Origin: Prochlorothrix sp035285005
Lineage (GTDB): Bacteria; Cyanobacteriota; Cyanobacteriia; Prochlorotrichales; Prochlorotrichaceae
Assembly (NCBI GenBank): GCA_035285005.1
Contig: JAYKIB010000295.1
Coordinates: 1-36,285 of the forward strand
Reading direction: 5' to 3'
Length of the DNA stretch: 36,285 bases
The position numbers and the translations under genes are program-made. This document shows, one piece after another, positions 1 to 8,420 of the stretch; the first letter of the stretch is position 1; each line of letters opens with the position of its first letter. The notes under the pieces were generated by a model, which was given only the letters and a program-made list of their open reading frames with translations, searched no databases and had not been told where the DNA came from.

Positions 1-56
1 ATCTCGGCGATCTCAGCAGTGCAAGCTTTCAGTCTGGCTTGGTCTTCGGGGGTCAT
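1..56 (-). CDS. 5' end of a CDS cut by the window edge; possible transposase
   Basis: On the minus strand an ATG at 54-56 is preceded by a good ribosome binding site (GAGGAG, a few bases upstream) and opens a frame running off the window edge. The 18 visible residues begin MTPEDQARLKAC. From memory this resembles the N-termini of cyanobacterial ISKra4-type transposases, but 18 residues cannot prove it. About 90 bp upstream of the start, at about 148-163, lies a sequence ending GATTGAGGTGCC. This matches the terminal repeat of the short elements scattered through the window, which fits the end of an insertion sequence carrying this gene. Identity is tentative; the start codon and direction are better supported. 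Confidence 0.45.
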   Translation of the reverse strand, partial: MTPEDQARLKACTAEIAE

Positions 57-145
57 GGCTCTCTCCTCAGGGCGACCCTTCTATTCTTACCCCTTAACCT
101 ATTTTAACGAAAGTGGGATGCTCCCGCTTTACTGCCTGCCTCAAT

Positions 146-163
146 TGATTGAGGTGCCCTAGA
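146..163 (+). repeat. Isolated terminal inverted repeat, probable IS end
   Basis: The sequence CAATTGATTGAGGTGCC, followed by CTAGAC, matches the right end (ATTAATCGAGGTGCC) of the 97-bp elements found elsewhere. It lies just upstream of the truncated CDS at the window edge. It is the expected position for the outer end of a full-length insertion sequence extending leftwards, with CTAGAC as its target duplication. Confidence 0.5.
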
Positions 164-249
164 CTGATAACTCGCTAAATGAGTAAGTGCATACTCTAAA
201 GAGACCTCGACTGATCCAAACGTTTGTCCCGTAATTTACGTAAGACTAA

Positions 250-291
250 GGGTCACCTCGATTAATTGGGTGGGGCGGCTTCGCCGCCTCA
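250..291 (+). repeat. Truncated copy of the 97-bp palindromic element (left half)
   Basis: A left terminal repeat (GGTCACCTCGATTAATTGGG) runs into a GGCGGCTTCGCCGCC hairpin core and then breaks off where the 125-bp tandem repeat begins. The right half is missing. Confidence 0.7.
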
Positions 292-296
292 CCTAA

Positions 297-546
297 GAGG
301 ATGTTTGAAAACTGCGGGCCAGGGCCGTAGGCCCTGGCCGAATCCCCCTCAGTCCCCCTTTTGAAGGGGGAAGAAAAGGCTGTCCCCCCCTTTACAAGGG
401 GGGTTAGGGGAGATTTTCTTAGAGGATGTTTGAAAACTGCGGCCAAGGGCCCGAGGCCCTTGCCGGATCTCCCTCAGTCCCCCTTTGGCAGGGGAAAGAA
501 GCGATCGTCCCCCCCTTTACAAGGGGATGTAAGGGAATTCTCTTAG
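297..546. repeat. Two tandem copies of a 125-bp repeat
   Basis: Unit 1 (about 297-421) and unit 2 (about 422-546) both open with AGAGGATGTTTGAAAACTGC. Each continues with a GC-rich hairpin (arms around GGCCAGGGCC in unit 1, GCAAGGGCC-like in unit 2), a CCCTCAGTCCCCCTTT tract and a CCCCCCCTTTACAAGGGG tract, and ends in ...TTCTCTTAG or TTTTCTTAG. The units differ at many bases, so the duplication is not recent. An inverted fragment of the same family lies at 11967-12002. No credible gene lies here; small open frames across it are repeat artefacts. Confidence 0.75.
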
Positions 547-675
547 GCTTCTAAATACTTTCTAAGGAATTATACGCATTTTAGGATTGTTTACTGTAAA
601 GATGCGCCAAGGTACCGTTGAATTGTACCCGATCCTAATCGGATCGATAGGCATCTTGGTGAATTTTAATTTAAT

Positions 676-733
676 CGGGCACCTCGAAAAATTCAGATTC
701 CGATCGCAGTGCCCACGGCAGAATGGGGGGCGC
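676..733 (-). repeat. Partial 97-bp element, inverted
   Basis: GGGCACCTCGAAAAATTC followed by CGCAGTGCCCACGGCAGAAT is the reverse complement of the right half of the 97-bp element. The copy breaks off before the central hairpin. Confidence 0.65.
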
Positions 734-748
734 ATCGCATCTAGGATA

Positions 749-815
749 TGAACGCCCCTCACCCCCAGCCCCTCTCTCCTAGCCCCTCTCCCCACGGGAG
801 AGGGGAAGCAAGAGA
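749..815. repeat. CCCCTCTC-rich dispersed repeat fragment
   Basis: A CCCTCACCCCCAGCCCCTCTCTCC tract followed by a hairpin-forming CCCCTCTCC-CCACG-GGAGAGGGG. Similar blocks are scattered in many bacterial genomes; a related, longer block lies at 11728-11905. No coding potential was seen. Confidence 0.5.
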
Positions 816-843
816 GTTCGTTTTTCCCTGAGGATGGCTATGG

Positions 844-940
844 GACATCTCGAAAAATCAAAGTTTTTGCCCAGTGACCCACGACAGAACAAAGGTTGTG
901 GCATGCGGCGAAGCCGCACGCCACTATTAATCGAGATGCC
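844..940 (-). mobile_element. 97-bp MITE-like element, copy 1 (inverted)
   Basis: Complete copy, 97 bp. Ends are GACATCTCGAAAAAT and ATTAATCGAGATGCC, with a central hairpin GTGGCATGCGGCG-AA-GCCGCACGCCAC. Flanking hexamers are CTATGG (838-843) and CTGGGG (941-946), a 4-of-6 match. It lies about 155 bp upstream of the alpha-2-macroglobulin-like gene. Confidence 0.8.
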
Positions 941-1094
941 CTGGGGAAGTTTAAGATTTTTAAAGCATTGTCGGAAACCCAGCCATCTTTTCGTTATCAC
1001 AGGAGAGATGTGATCGTCCCCCCCTATGGCCCACTTTCCTGTTCCCGCTCCCCTTCGTCGAGTGCTGCGTCGCCTGTCGCGCCAGTGTCGATCG

Positions 1095-4000
1095 ATGTGG
1101 TTCCCCGGTACAACTCCCCAAAAATTCTTTAAAGGCGTTAGCTTTCAGCTTCTATTCGCCTTAGGTCTTGGTTTATCGCTTTTATTTAGTGCTTGCCAGG
1201 GAGGAGATTCTGGCTCCCAGGGCAAGAACCCCCTCACTCCCGCTGCGATTAGTCAAGAGCTGCTTCCCTTTGTGGACGCACTTCCGGACCCCTTTGTACC
1301 GGACTGGATTGCTGGGATCTCACCCCAGGGGCAGGTTGAATCCTTAGCTCAGGTGCGGATTCGCTTCCAGGACCCGATCGTCCCGCTGGAGCAGTTGGAC
1401 AGCGAGAACCAACAGGAAATTCTCAGCCATTTCCGACTTGATCCACCATTACCAGGTCAGTTTCGCCTCTTAACGCCGCGTATGGTGGGATTCCAAGGTG
1501 AACGGGCCTTGCCCCAGGCCACACGGCTCCAGGTTACCCTCACCGCAGGACTGGAGGACTTAAGTGGACACCGCCTCGATCAGGACTTGGCCTGGACCTT
1601 TGAAACGGCACCGATCGACATGCTCAGTCTCCCCACCACGGATGTGGAGGATGACTGGCAGGAACCCGAATATTTAGACCAGGAACCGCGCCTCAGTCTT
1701 ACGGCAAATGCCCCCGTGACGCTCAAGTCCCTCCAAGAAAAGACGCGATTTGAGGATGATCAGGGCCAATCCGTGGCGGTTCAGGTTGTTCTCGATGAAG
1801 AAACCGTAGAACAGAGTCAGAACTGGGCCAGTGCCCAATATGATCCGAGTCAGGTCACCTGGCGCTACTGGATTACACCCGATCAGCCCTTGGCCCTGGG
1901 TACTCGCTACCGGTTGGCCATTGCACCGGGATTGGAACCAGCGGGGGGGAATTTGGTCAGTACCGAAACCTTTAGCAGTGGAGTGGAGACCTACGGACCC
2001 CTAACCTTTCTGGGAATGGGGAGTTTCGGTGAACCCGATGGATTTTGGGCCGCAGGACGCTTTAGCGAGGGGGGACCGGAACTACGCTTTAATAATGGCC
2101 TTGATCGGGACTCGATCGCCGAAAACGTGACGATCGATCCCGCTCCCGTCGATGATCGGCTCCTGATTCAAGCCTATGAGGGAGATTCCAGATTCCGTCT
2201 CAATCCCTGGGCCCTGGAGCCCCAGCAGCGCTATCGCATCACCCTCGGGGCCGGACTGGCGGATCAGTATGGCCAAACCCTAGGGAAAGCCGTCAATCTC
2301 ACCTATCAAGCCGGGGATGCGGTCCCCGATCTGTGGGCACCGAGAGGTCTGACGATTTTTCCAGCCGATCGCGAAATTGGCCTGGAGATCGACAGTATTA
2401 ATCTGCCTGATGGTTACCAGTCTGTTTTTCGGACGCTTTCGCCCCAGGACGTGATTAATCTCGATCCAGACTATCCCAGTGATAAGGCCACGGACCTCTT
2501 TCCGCCGCAGGCAGAATGGCCCCGTGTTACACCGGATGCAGCCCCTAATGAGACCACTAAGACTGTGATTAACCTCCAGGAGCGTCTTGGAGGAACCTCA
2601 GGGGCATTGGCCTATGGGGTCCGAGGCAAAACCTACCAATATACCGAAGATAATGGCCTCCAGTGGCAAGAACCGGAATTCTACGGCGTGGTGCAATTGA
2701 CTAATCTGGGGGTCTTTGCCCAGTGGTTCCCCCAATCGGGACGGGTGCGGGTGCATCGCTTGGATACGGGGCAACCCGTGGGTGATGTTGAGGTTGGCGT
2801 GTATGTGGCCGATCGATCGGCTCCCCTCGATCAGGTGCCCACTGCCTGTGCTACGGCTCGTACGGATGCTAGGGGTAGCGTTGACTTTAGCCAGGATCAG
2901 ATTCAAGGGTGTTACCAGGCTGCAGCCCTGCTCAATGACTACGAATGGGAAGGACCGTCTCTGGTGGTCATTGCCCAGCAGGGGGATGACTGGGCCTTTA
3001 CCCACACCTTTCCCTACAGTGGATCCTATGGCTTCGGTGCCTACACCCGTTGGGATGGGGGGCAAATTTTGCCCCTTGGTGTGATTTTTAGCGATCGGGA
3101 GCTGTATCAGCCCGGAGAAACGGCTTGGTTTACGGTTACGACTCAAAAACTAGAGCAGGGACATTTAGGCATTGATTCCCAGCCCTACCGCATCACGGTG
3201 ACCCAGCCCGATGGTGAAACCTTCGATCTGGGCACGCGCAGTGCGAATGCCTACGGCACCTTGAGCCTCTCATGGGATCTACCGCCGGATCAGCCCTTGG
3301 GCTTCTACCAAATTCAGGCCGAGCCAGCCCGTAACCCAAATCAGCGAATTCCTGCCCTTTATAGTGAATTTCAAGTGGCAGAGTTCCGCCCGCCCAATTT
3401 TGCGGTGGATCTCAACCTCGATCGAACCCTAGCTCAAGCTGGAGAGACCCTGACCGCCTCGGTGGATGGGCGCTATTTATTTGGCTCACCCCTCCAAGGG
3501 GGACAAGTGAACTACTGGGTGACCCGCCGCTCCCTGGAGGACTTTACACCGGCTGGTTGGGACGGGTTTAAATTTGGTCGTCGCTGGTTTTGGCCCGAGG
3601 ATCCGCCTCTGATCAGTAGTGAAGTTCTCCAGACTGAGGCTAGCTTAGACGATCGGGGTCAAGGTCGCCAAAGCATTCCTATTGCTGAGGACTTGCCCTT
3701 TGCCATGACCTACCGGGTTGATGCGGAGGTGCAGGATGTCTCCAATTTGGGGGTCTCCGCGAGCCAGACCTTCACGGCGCTGCCCAGCGATCGCCTCATT
3801 GGTCTCAAACATCAGTTCGTTGGCACGGCCCAGCAGGACTTTGAGGTTGAGGTCATCGTCACCGATGGGGCAGGCGCGGTTCAGACCGGGGAAGCGGTGA
3901 CCGTGACCCTGGAGCAGATGGACTATAGCTTTGCACGACGCTTGCTGGCGGGGAGTATCAGCGATCGGAATCAGGTCAGTTATACCCCCGTCGCCGAGGC

Positions 4001-6983
4001 GGAGGTGCGATCGGCCTCAACCCCCCAAACCGTCACCTTACAGGCTCCAGAGCCGGGATCCTATCGGATTCGGGCGAACTTTAGCCGTAACCTGGGAAAA
4101 ACCGAGGCAACGGTTAGTGACAGTCAGGTATGGATGACCGGATCCGGATCGGTTTTTTGGGGAAATCGAGATAACCAGCAGCTCCAAATCACCCTCGATC
4201 GGGACTCCTATGCCGTGGGCGACACAGCGACGGCCCTGATCCAGTCCCCCTATGAAGCGGGGGAATTGTATGTGTCCGTGGTGCGCGATCGTCCCCTGTG
4301 GCAGCAGGTCATCCCGGTGCAAGGGAGTGCGCCCCAGATTCAATTTGAAGTCACCCCCGAGATGCTTCCCAATGCGGCTCTGGAAGCGGTGATCGTGCGT
4401 CAGGGTCAGGGTTTACAGGGTTCGGACGCGGATCAACTGGAAAATTTAGTCAGGATTGGCCTGGAGCCGTTTGAGGTCGATCGTAGTGATCAATATCTCC
4501 AGGTTGCCGTGACTCCCCGTCAGGACATCCTGCAACCGGGCAGTCAACAAACCTTGGATATTGCGTTGACAGATGGCCAGGGTCAGCCCCAAGCCGGTCA
4601 GGTAACTCTGATGGTGGTGAACGAGGCCGTGTTGCAACTCACGGGCTATCGTCCGCCGGATTTGGTGGAAACCGTCTATGGGGACCAGCCGATCGCCACG
4701 CGCTTCAATGACAACCGCTTCGATGTGGTCCTGGAAGCTCCCGCTTCACCCCTGGAGAAGGGTTGGGGCTTTGGAGGTGGTCTTGTGGAGGGTAGTGGGG
4801 ATACCCGGCCCCGCACGGAATTTAAGCCCTTGGCCTACTTTAATCCGGGCTTGGAAACCGATGCGGAGGGGAAAGCTAGCGTGAGCTTTGATCTGCCGGA
4901 TGATCTCACCACCTGGCGCGTCTTAGCGGTGGCCGTGGCTCCCGAATCCGAGGATACTCCCACGGCTGCCATGGCTCCCTGGCGCTTTGGCAATGGGGAG
5001 GCGACTTTTATCGCCCAGCTTCCGGTGATGGTGAACCCCCTCTTGCCCCAGTTTGTTCGATCGGGGGATGAACTGGCCCTAGGGGTAGCGGTGACCAACA
5101 CCACAGAACAACGAGGCCGGGCCCAGATTGAGGCGGATCTTCAGGATTTTCTGGCTTTCGATCGCTTCCGCAATCGGCAACGCCAGCAAAGCCGCGAAAG
5201 CCTGGAGCCAGGAACCACAGCCTTTCGCTGGCCGGTTCAGGTGAGTGCCAGTGGCAGTCAGCGTGAGGCCACGGCGGAAACTGAGGTGAGTTTCAGGGTT
5301 CGCCTCGGTCAGAACCAAGATGCCCTCACCCTGGCCCTGCCCCTCCGGAACCACTGGGTGCTAGAGCAGGTGGTGGAAACGGGGGTGAGCGATCGACCGA
5401 TCGCGATTCCCCTGGTTAAAGGTCAGCAGATTGACCCCGATGTGGGCGGGTTGCAACTCAATCTTGCCAGCACGCTGCTGCCGACCCTAGTGCCGGAAAT
5501 AGCTGATTTTCCTGATAATCCCCTCCCTTTCCTGGAACCCGTCGCGAGTCGCCTCAGTATTGCGGCTAATCTCACCCAGTTGGCGGACCAGGGCTTGGTG
5601 ACCGAACCCGTTAACCTGGACTCTACGGTTACGGCTGCCCTGGCGGATCTGGCCGATCTCCAGCAACCGGATGGTGGCTTTTCCGACTGGCCTGGTGCCG
5701 ATCAATCCGATCCCTTGGTCACTCCCTACGCCGCTGAAAGCCTAGCCCAGGCTCAGGCGGCTGGATTTTCCATTAGCCCAGAGCTGTTACGACCGCTGCG
5801 GGGCTATCTTGATGATTTACTTAAGGATCCAATTAAACATGCCCCGTGTACCCGTATTACTTGTAAGACTCAACTGCTGCCTCAACTGCGGCTAGATAGC
5901 CTCATTGCCCTCTCAGCCCTGGGGGATACGCGCCAGGACTTCCTCTATGAGATTGTCCAGCAGGAGGCCGAGTTGGATCCTGTCAGTCGGATGCGTTTGG
6001 CCCAGTATCTAGCCCGTTTCCCCAATTGGGCCACGGAAGCCGATGCAATCCGGTCAGAACTGCGGGAAATTACTAATTTCAGCAGCCGCAGTGCCCGTCT
6101 TAATGTGCCAGAGCAGTGGTCTTGGCTCCAAGCACCGCCTGTTCTCCAGGCCCAAGCTCTCCAGGTGTTCGCGGCGGACCCGAACTCGGTGGATCCGGAA
6201 CTGGCAGCGCGATTGCTCCAGGGGCTGCTGGATCTGCGCCAAGCAGGGGATTGGGGCTGTAGTTACTACAATGCCCAGGCATTGGCGGCGCTGGTGACCT
6301 ATAGTGCCGTGGAAGACCCCCAGGCGACGGTTGCGGTGACGGCTCGCCTCGATCGTCGCCAGATCTTGCAAACCCAACTCAGTCCTCAAGAACCGAGCAC
6401 CACGCTCACGGTGCCCCAGGCCGACTTGCCCCGGGGTGAGTCGGAGTTGGCATTGGATCCCAACGGCGATCGGCTCCACTACCTCGCTGCCTATCGGTAT
6501 CAAGCCCAGGGCCAACAACCGGGCCGATATCAGGGGTTACGGGTTACTCGTCAGATCCGGTCTGCGGGAGAAGAGACGATTTTGGCAACCCAGGGACTAT
6601 TTGGCGAGGATAGCGTCCTGGAGGTGGAGGCAGGACGGGTCTTTGATATTGGTGTGGAGGTGATTACCGATCGCCCCATTGACCATCTCGTGATCACCGA
6701 TCCACTCCCCGCTGGTTTTGAGGGGGTCAACACCCGCTTCCAAACCGCGAACCCCAGTGCCGTGGCCCAGAGTGATAGCTGGGAATTGAGCTATGAACAG
6801 CTCTACAGCGATCGGGTTTTGGCCTATGGTCAGCACCTCGAAGCGGGGGTTTATGAGCTGCACTACCTGGTGCGATCGGTGACCCCGGGCACGTTCTCCT
6901 GGCCTGGGACCGAGGCCACGCTGCAATATGCCCCCGAAGAGTTGGGTCGCACAGTCTCCAGTACCTTGATTGTCAAAGAGTGA
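1095..6983 (+). CDS. Alpha-2-macroglobulin family lipoprotein lacking the thioester
   Basis: Predicted cell-envelope protein of 1962 residues, related to bacterial alpha-2-macroglobulins (YfhM/YfaS type), which are thought to trap proteases in the periplasm. The N-terminus is a lipoprotein signal (hydrophobic run, lipobox LFSAC, Cys34). An MG2-like segment (ELYQPGETAWFT) lies near residue 665. The A2M core (YFNPGLETDAEGKASVSF, then LPDDLTTWRVLA) is near 1250. An alpha-alpha toroid segment (QQPDGGFSDW) is near 1520, and a C-terminal beta-sandwich (VITDRPIDHLVITDPLPAGF) near 1850. Where active members have CxEQ, this protein reads PLPFLEPVASR (residues 1476-1486), so both the thioester Cys and Gln are absent, as in YfaS-like members. 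An in-frame ATG at 1026 would add 23 basic residues; 1095 gives a more normal signal peptide. No penicillin-binding protein 1C gene is adjacent. Confidence 0.92.
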   Translation: MWFPGTTPQKFFKGVSFQLLFALGLGLSLLFSACQGGDSGSQGKNPLTPAAISQELLPFVDALPDPFVPDWIAGISPQGQVESLAQVRIRFQDPIVPLEQLDSENQQEILSHFRLDPPLPGQFRLLTPRMVGFQGERALPQATRLQVTLTAGLEDLSGHRLDQDLAWTFETAPIDMLSLPTTDVEDDWQEPEYLDQEPRLSLTANAPVTLKSLQEKTRFEDDQGQSVAVQVVLDEETVEQSQNWASAQYDPSQVTWRYWITPDQPLALGTRYRLAIAPGLEPAGGNLVSTETFSSGVETYGPLTFLGMGSFGEPDGFWAAGRFSEGGPELRFNNGLDRDSIAENVTIDPAPVDDRLLIQAYEGDSRFRLNPWALEPQQRYRITLGAGLADQYGQTLGKAVNLTYQAGDAVPDLWAPRGLTIFPADREIGLEIDSINLPDGYQSVFRTLSPQDVINLDPDYPSDKATDLFPPQAEWPRVTPDAAPNETTKTVINLQERLGGTSGALAYGVRGKTYQYTEDNGLQWQEPEFYGVVQLTNLGVFAQWFPQSGRVRVHRLDTGQPVGDVEVGVYVADRSAPLDQVPTACATARTDARGSVDFSQDQIQGCYQAAALLNDYEWEGPSLVVIAQQGDDWAFTHTFPYSGSYGFGAYTRWDGGQILPLGVIFSDRELYQPGETAWFTVTTQKLEQGHLGIDSQPYRITVTQPDGETFDLGTRSANAYGTLSLSWDLPPDQPLGFYQIQAEPARNPNQRIPALYSEFQVAEFRPPNFAVDLNLDRTLAQAGETLTASVDGRYLFGSPLQGGQVNYWVTRRSLEDFTPAGWDGFKFGRRWFWPEDPPLISSEVLQTEASLDDRGQGRQSIPIAEDLPFAMTYRVDAEVQDVSNLGVSASQTFTALPSDRLIGLKHQFVGTAQQDFEVEVIVTDGAGAVQTGEAVTVTLEQMDYSFARRLLAGSISDRNQVSYTPVAEAEVRSASTPQTVTLQAPEPGSYRIRANFSRNLGKTEATVSDSQVWMTGSGSVFWGNRDNQQLQITLDRDSYAVGDTATALIQSPYEAGELYVSVVRDRPLWQQVIPVQGSAPQIQFEVTPEMLPNAALEAVIVRQGQGLQGSDADQLENLVRIGLEPFEVDRSDQYLQVAVTPRQDILQPGSQQTLDIALTDGQGQPQAGQVTLMVVNEAVLQLTGYRPPDLVETVYGDQPIATRFNDNRFDVVLEAPASPLEKGWGFGGGLVEGSGDTRPRTEFKPLAYFNPGLETDAEGKASVSFDLPDDLTTWRVLAVAVAPESEDTPTAAMAPWRFGNGEATFIAQLPVMVNPLLPQFVRSGDELALGVAVTNTTEQRGRAQIEADLQDFLAFDRFRNRQRQQSRESLEPGTTAFRWPVQVSASGSQREATAETEVSFRVRLGQNQDALTLALPLRNHWVLEQVVETGVSDRPIAIPLVKGQQIDPDVGGLQLNLASTLLPTLVPEIADFPDNPLPFLEPVASRLSIAANLTQLADQGLVTEPVNLDSTVTAALADLADLQQPDGGFSDWPGADQSDPLVTPYAAESLAQAQAAGFSISPELLRPLRGYLDDLLKDPIKHAPCTRITCKTQLLPQLRLDSLIALSALGDTRQDFLYEIVQQEAELDPVSRMRLAQYLARFPNWATEADAIRSELREITNFSSRSARLNVPEQWSWLQAPPVLQAQALQVFAADPNSVDPELAARLLQGLLDLRQAGDWGCSYYNAQALAALVTYSAVEDPQATVAVTARLDRRQILQTQLSPQEPSTTLTVPQADLPRGESELALDPNGDRLHYLAAYRYQAQGQQPGRYQGLRVTRQIRSAGEETILATQGLFGEDSVLEVEAGRVFDIGVEVITDRPIDHLVITDPLPAGFEGVNTRFQTANPSAVAQSDSWELSYEQLYSDRVLAYGQHLEAGVYELHYLVRSVTPGTFSWPGTEATLQYAPEELGRTVSSTLIVKE

Positions 6984-7076
6984 TGGGGGATGGGTCAAGC
7001 GCGATCGGGCTAAAGCTTGGCTAGAACAGTGTGGGTGCGTCTCAACTTTGGCGAGTCTAGCCCCCATCCCCCGGTG

Positions 7077-7451
7077 CTACAGAATCCACTCCGACGCTCG
7101 ATCGCCCAACTCCACCGCCAGGGGAATATTGACCGCCTTTCCCAACCGAGGTCGCTCTCGGGTTTGCGCCACAAACTCCAGCACCTGCTGTACGCCCCCC
7201 AAGGCCACTAAATACGCCGCGATCGACTCCAGGTGCCGATCGTACTGATCCGCTGTCATGGGGAACGATCGCTGGCCCAAATATTTCCACATCACCTGTA
7301 GAAAGATTCGTCCTTGCACCCGCCGAAATCGCAAATCGAACGGTTGGCCCCATTTCTCCAACAGCAACTGCTTTAACTTTGCTCCGGTCAGGGGATCATT
7401 GGGATCATCAATATTGCTATCGGCGGGAGTTGGGGAGTCAGAATCGATCAT
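7077..7451 (-). CDS. DUF3067 family protein (cyanobacteria/plastid)
   Basis: Conserved small soluble protein of about 124 residues, recognised by the pattern LTGAKLKQLLLEKWG, then FLQVMWKYLGQRSFPM, then TRERPRLGKAVNIPL. This is typical of the DUF3067 family shared by cyanobacteria and plastid-bearing eukaryotes. Its biochemical role is unknown to me. The start is placed at the ATG at 7449-7451, just before an acidic linker (MIDSDSPTPADSN). An upstream in-frame ATG at 7502 would add 17 residues that do not look conserved. It is divergent from petC, with a 356-bp gap. Confidence 0.8.
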   Translation of the reverse strand: MIDSDSPTPADSNIDDPNDPLTGAKLKQLLLEKWGQPFDLRFRRVQGRIFLQVMWKYLGQRSFPMTADQYDRHLESIAAYLVALGGVQQVLEFVAQTRERPRLGKAVNIPLAVELGDRASEWIL

Positions 7452-7502
7452 GGCGAAACGGGGGAACTCAGCAAAGGTGAGTGATTTGCAATATTTCTTC
7501 AC

Positions 7503-7807
7503 AAAACTTGCGCTGTGTCCAGCATTCTGCGGGAATAAACTACGGAAGCCTTCCCAACAGTCAGGGAGAACGCCACAAGGGTCAAGCTTAGGCGGACAAC
7601 AGCCCCGGGGCTTGGGCTGGCCCTAAGACTCGCGCTAAACCCTTCACCAGAAATGTAATAATACTTTAAGCCGGTTTGTGAATAACCTTTGCAAACGCTT
7701 TATTACAGACCTTCGCGGGCAGCTTTCCCTCCAGTGCGGAGCGGTAGGCTGGGTTAAATTTGGGGTTCCGCAGCCCCCTATTGCAAACTATCCATTGAAG
7801 CCTAATT
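7503..7807. other. Intergenic region upstream of petC
   Basis: 305 bp (plus the 5' end of the DUF3067 ORF region) between divergent genes, presumably holding the petCA promoter. One possible sigma-70-like pair is TTGTGA (7676-7681) and TTTATT (7699-7704) with a 17-bp spacer. This is weak sequence support only. No small gene or repeat was seen. Confidence 0.35.
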
Positions 7808-8350
7808 ATGACTCAAGTTTCTGGAGCCTCTGATGCACCCAACATGGGCCGCCGTCAGTTTATGAACCTACTGACCTTCGGCTCAGCCACGGGGGTTGCC
7901 CTGGGTGCGTTGTATCCTGTGGTGCGGTACTTCATTCCTCCGGCCACGGGTGGTGCAGGGGGGAGCGTTCCCGCCCAGGATGCCCAAGGAAATCCCGTCG
8001 TCGCTAGCGAATTTCTCGCAGCCCACAATGTCGGCGATCGGATCTTGGCCCAGGGCTTAAAAGGAGACCCCACCTATTTGATCGTGGACGGTCCGGACAC
8101 CATTCGCAATTACGGTCTCAACGCAGTTTGCACTCACCTTGGTTGTGTGGTGCCCTGGCAAGCGAGCGAGAATAAATTCATCTGTCCCTGCCACGGTTCC
8201 CAGTACAACGAGCAAGGTAAAGTGGTGCGCGGTCCCGCTCCCCTATCCCTGGCTCTGGCCCATGTGGAAGTGGATGACAGCGACACTGTAACCGTTGCCC
8301 CTTGGGCCGAAACCGACTTCCGCACCAACGAAGATCCCTGGTGGTCCTAA
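7808..8350 (+). CDS. petC: Cytochrome b6f complex Rieske iron-sulfur subunit
   Basis: Rieske [2Fe-2S] protein (180 aa) of the cytochrome b6f complex, passing electrons from plastoquinol to cytochrome f in the thylakoid membrane. A twin-arginine motif (GRRQFMNLL, Arg15-Arg16) precedes the single membrane anchor (about 19-43). A Gly-rich hinge (GGAGGS, 48-53) follows. The cluster motifs are CTHLGC (Cys108, His110, Cys113) and CPCHGS (Cys126, Cys128, His129); two of the Cys form the family disulfide. Length and motifs are normal. It lies 70 bp upstream of petA in the standard cyanobacterial petCA arrangement, so co-transcription is expected. Confidence 0.97.
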   Translation: MTQVSGASDAPNMGRRQFMNLLTFGSATGVALGALYPVVRYFIPPATGGAGGSVPAQDAQGNPVVASEFLAAHNVGDRILAQGLKGDPTYLIVDGPDTIRNYGLNAVCTHLGCVVPWQASENKFICPCHGSQYNEQGKVVRGPAPLSLALAHVEVDDSDTVTVAPWAETDFRTNEDPWWS

Positions 8351-8420
8351 GATGCTCCTGGTCCCAGGATGCTCCTGGAAGAAGTCAGACCCAACCTTGC
8401 GATATCCAAAATTACCGTTA

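Noticed and set aside
361..546. Small plus-strand frame across the tandem repeat
   Set aside because: It follows the repeat sequence and has no independent support as a gene.
8295..8420. Upstream in-frame start for petA
   Set aside because: It lies inside petC. The residues are not signal-peptide-like, and ATG 8421 gives a normal cytochrome f precursor.
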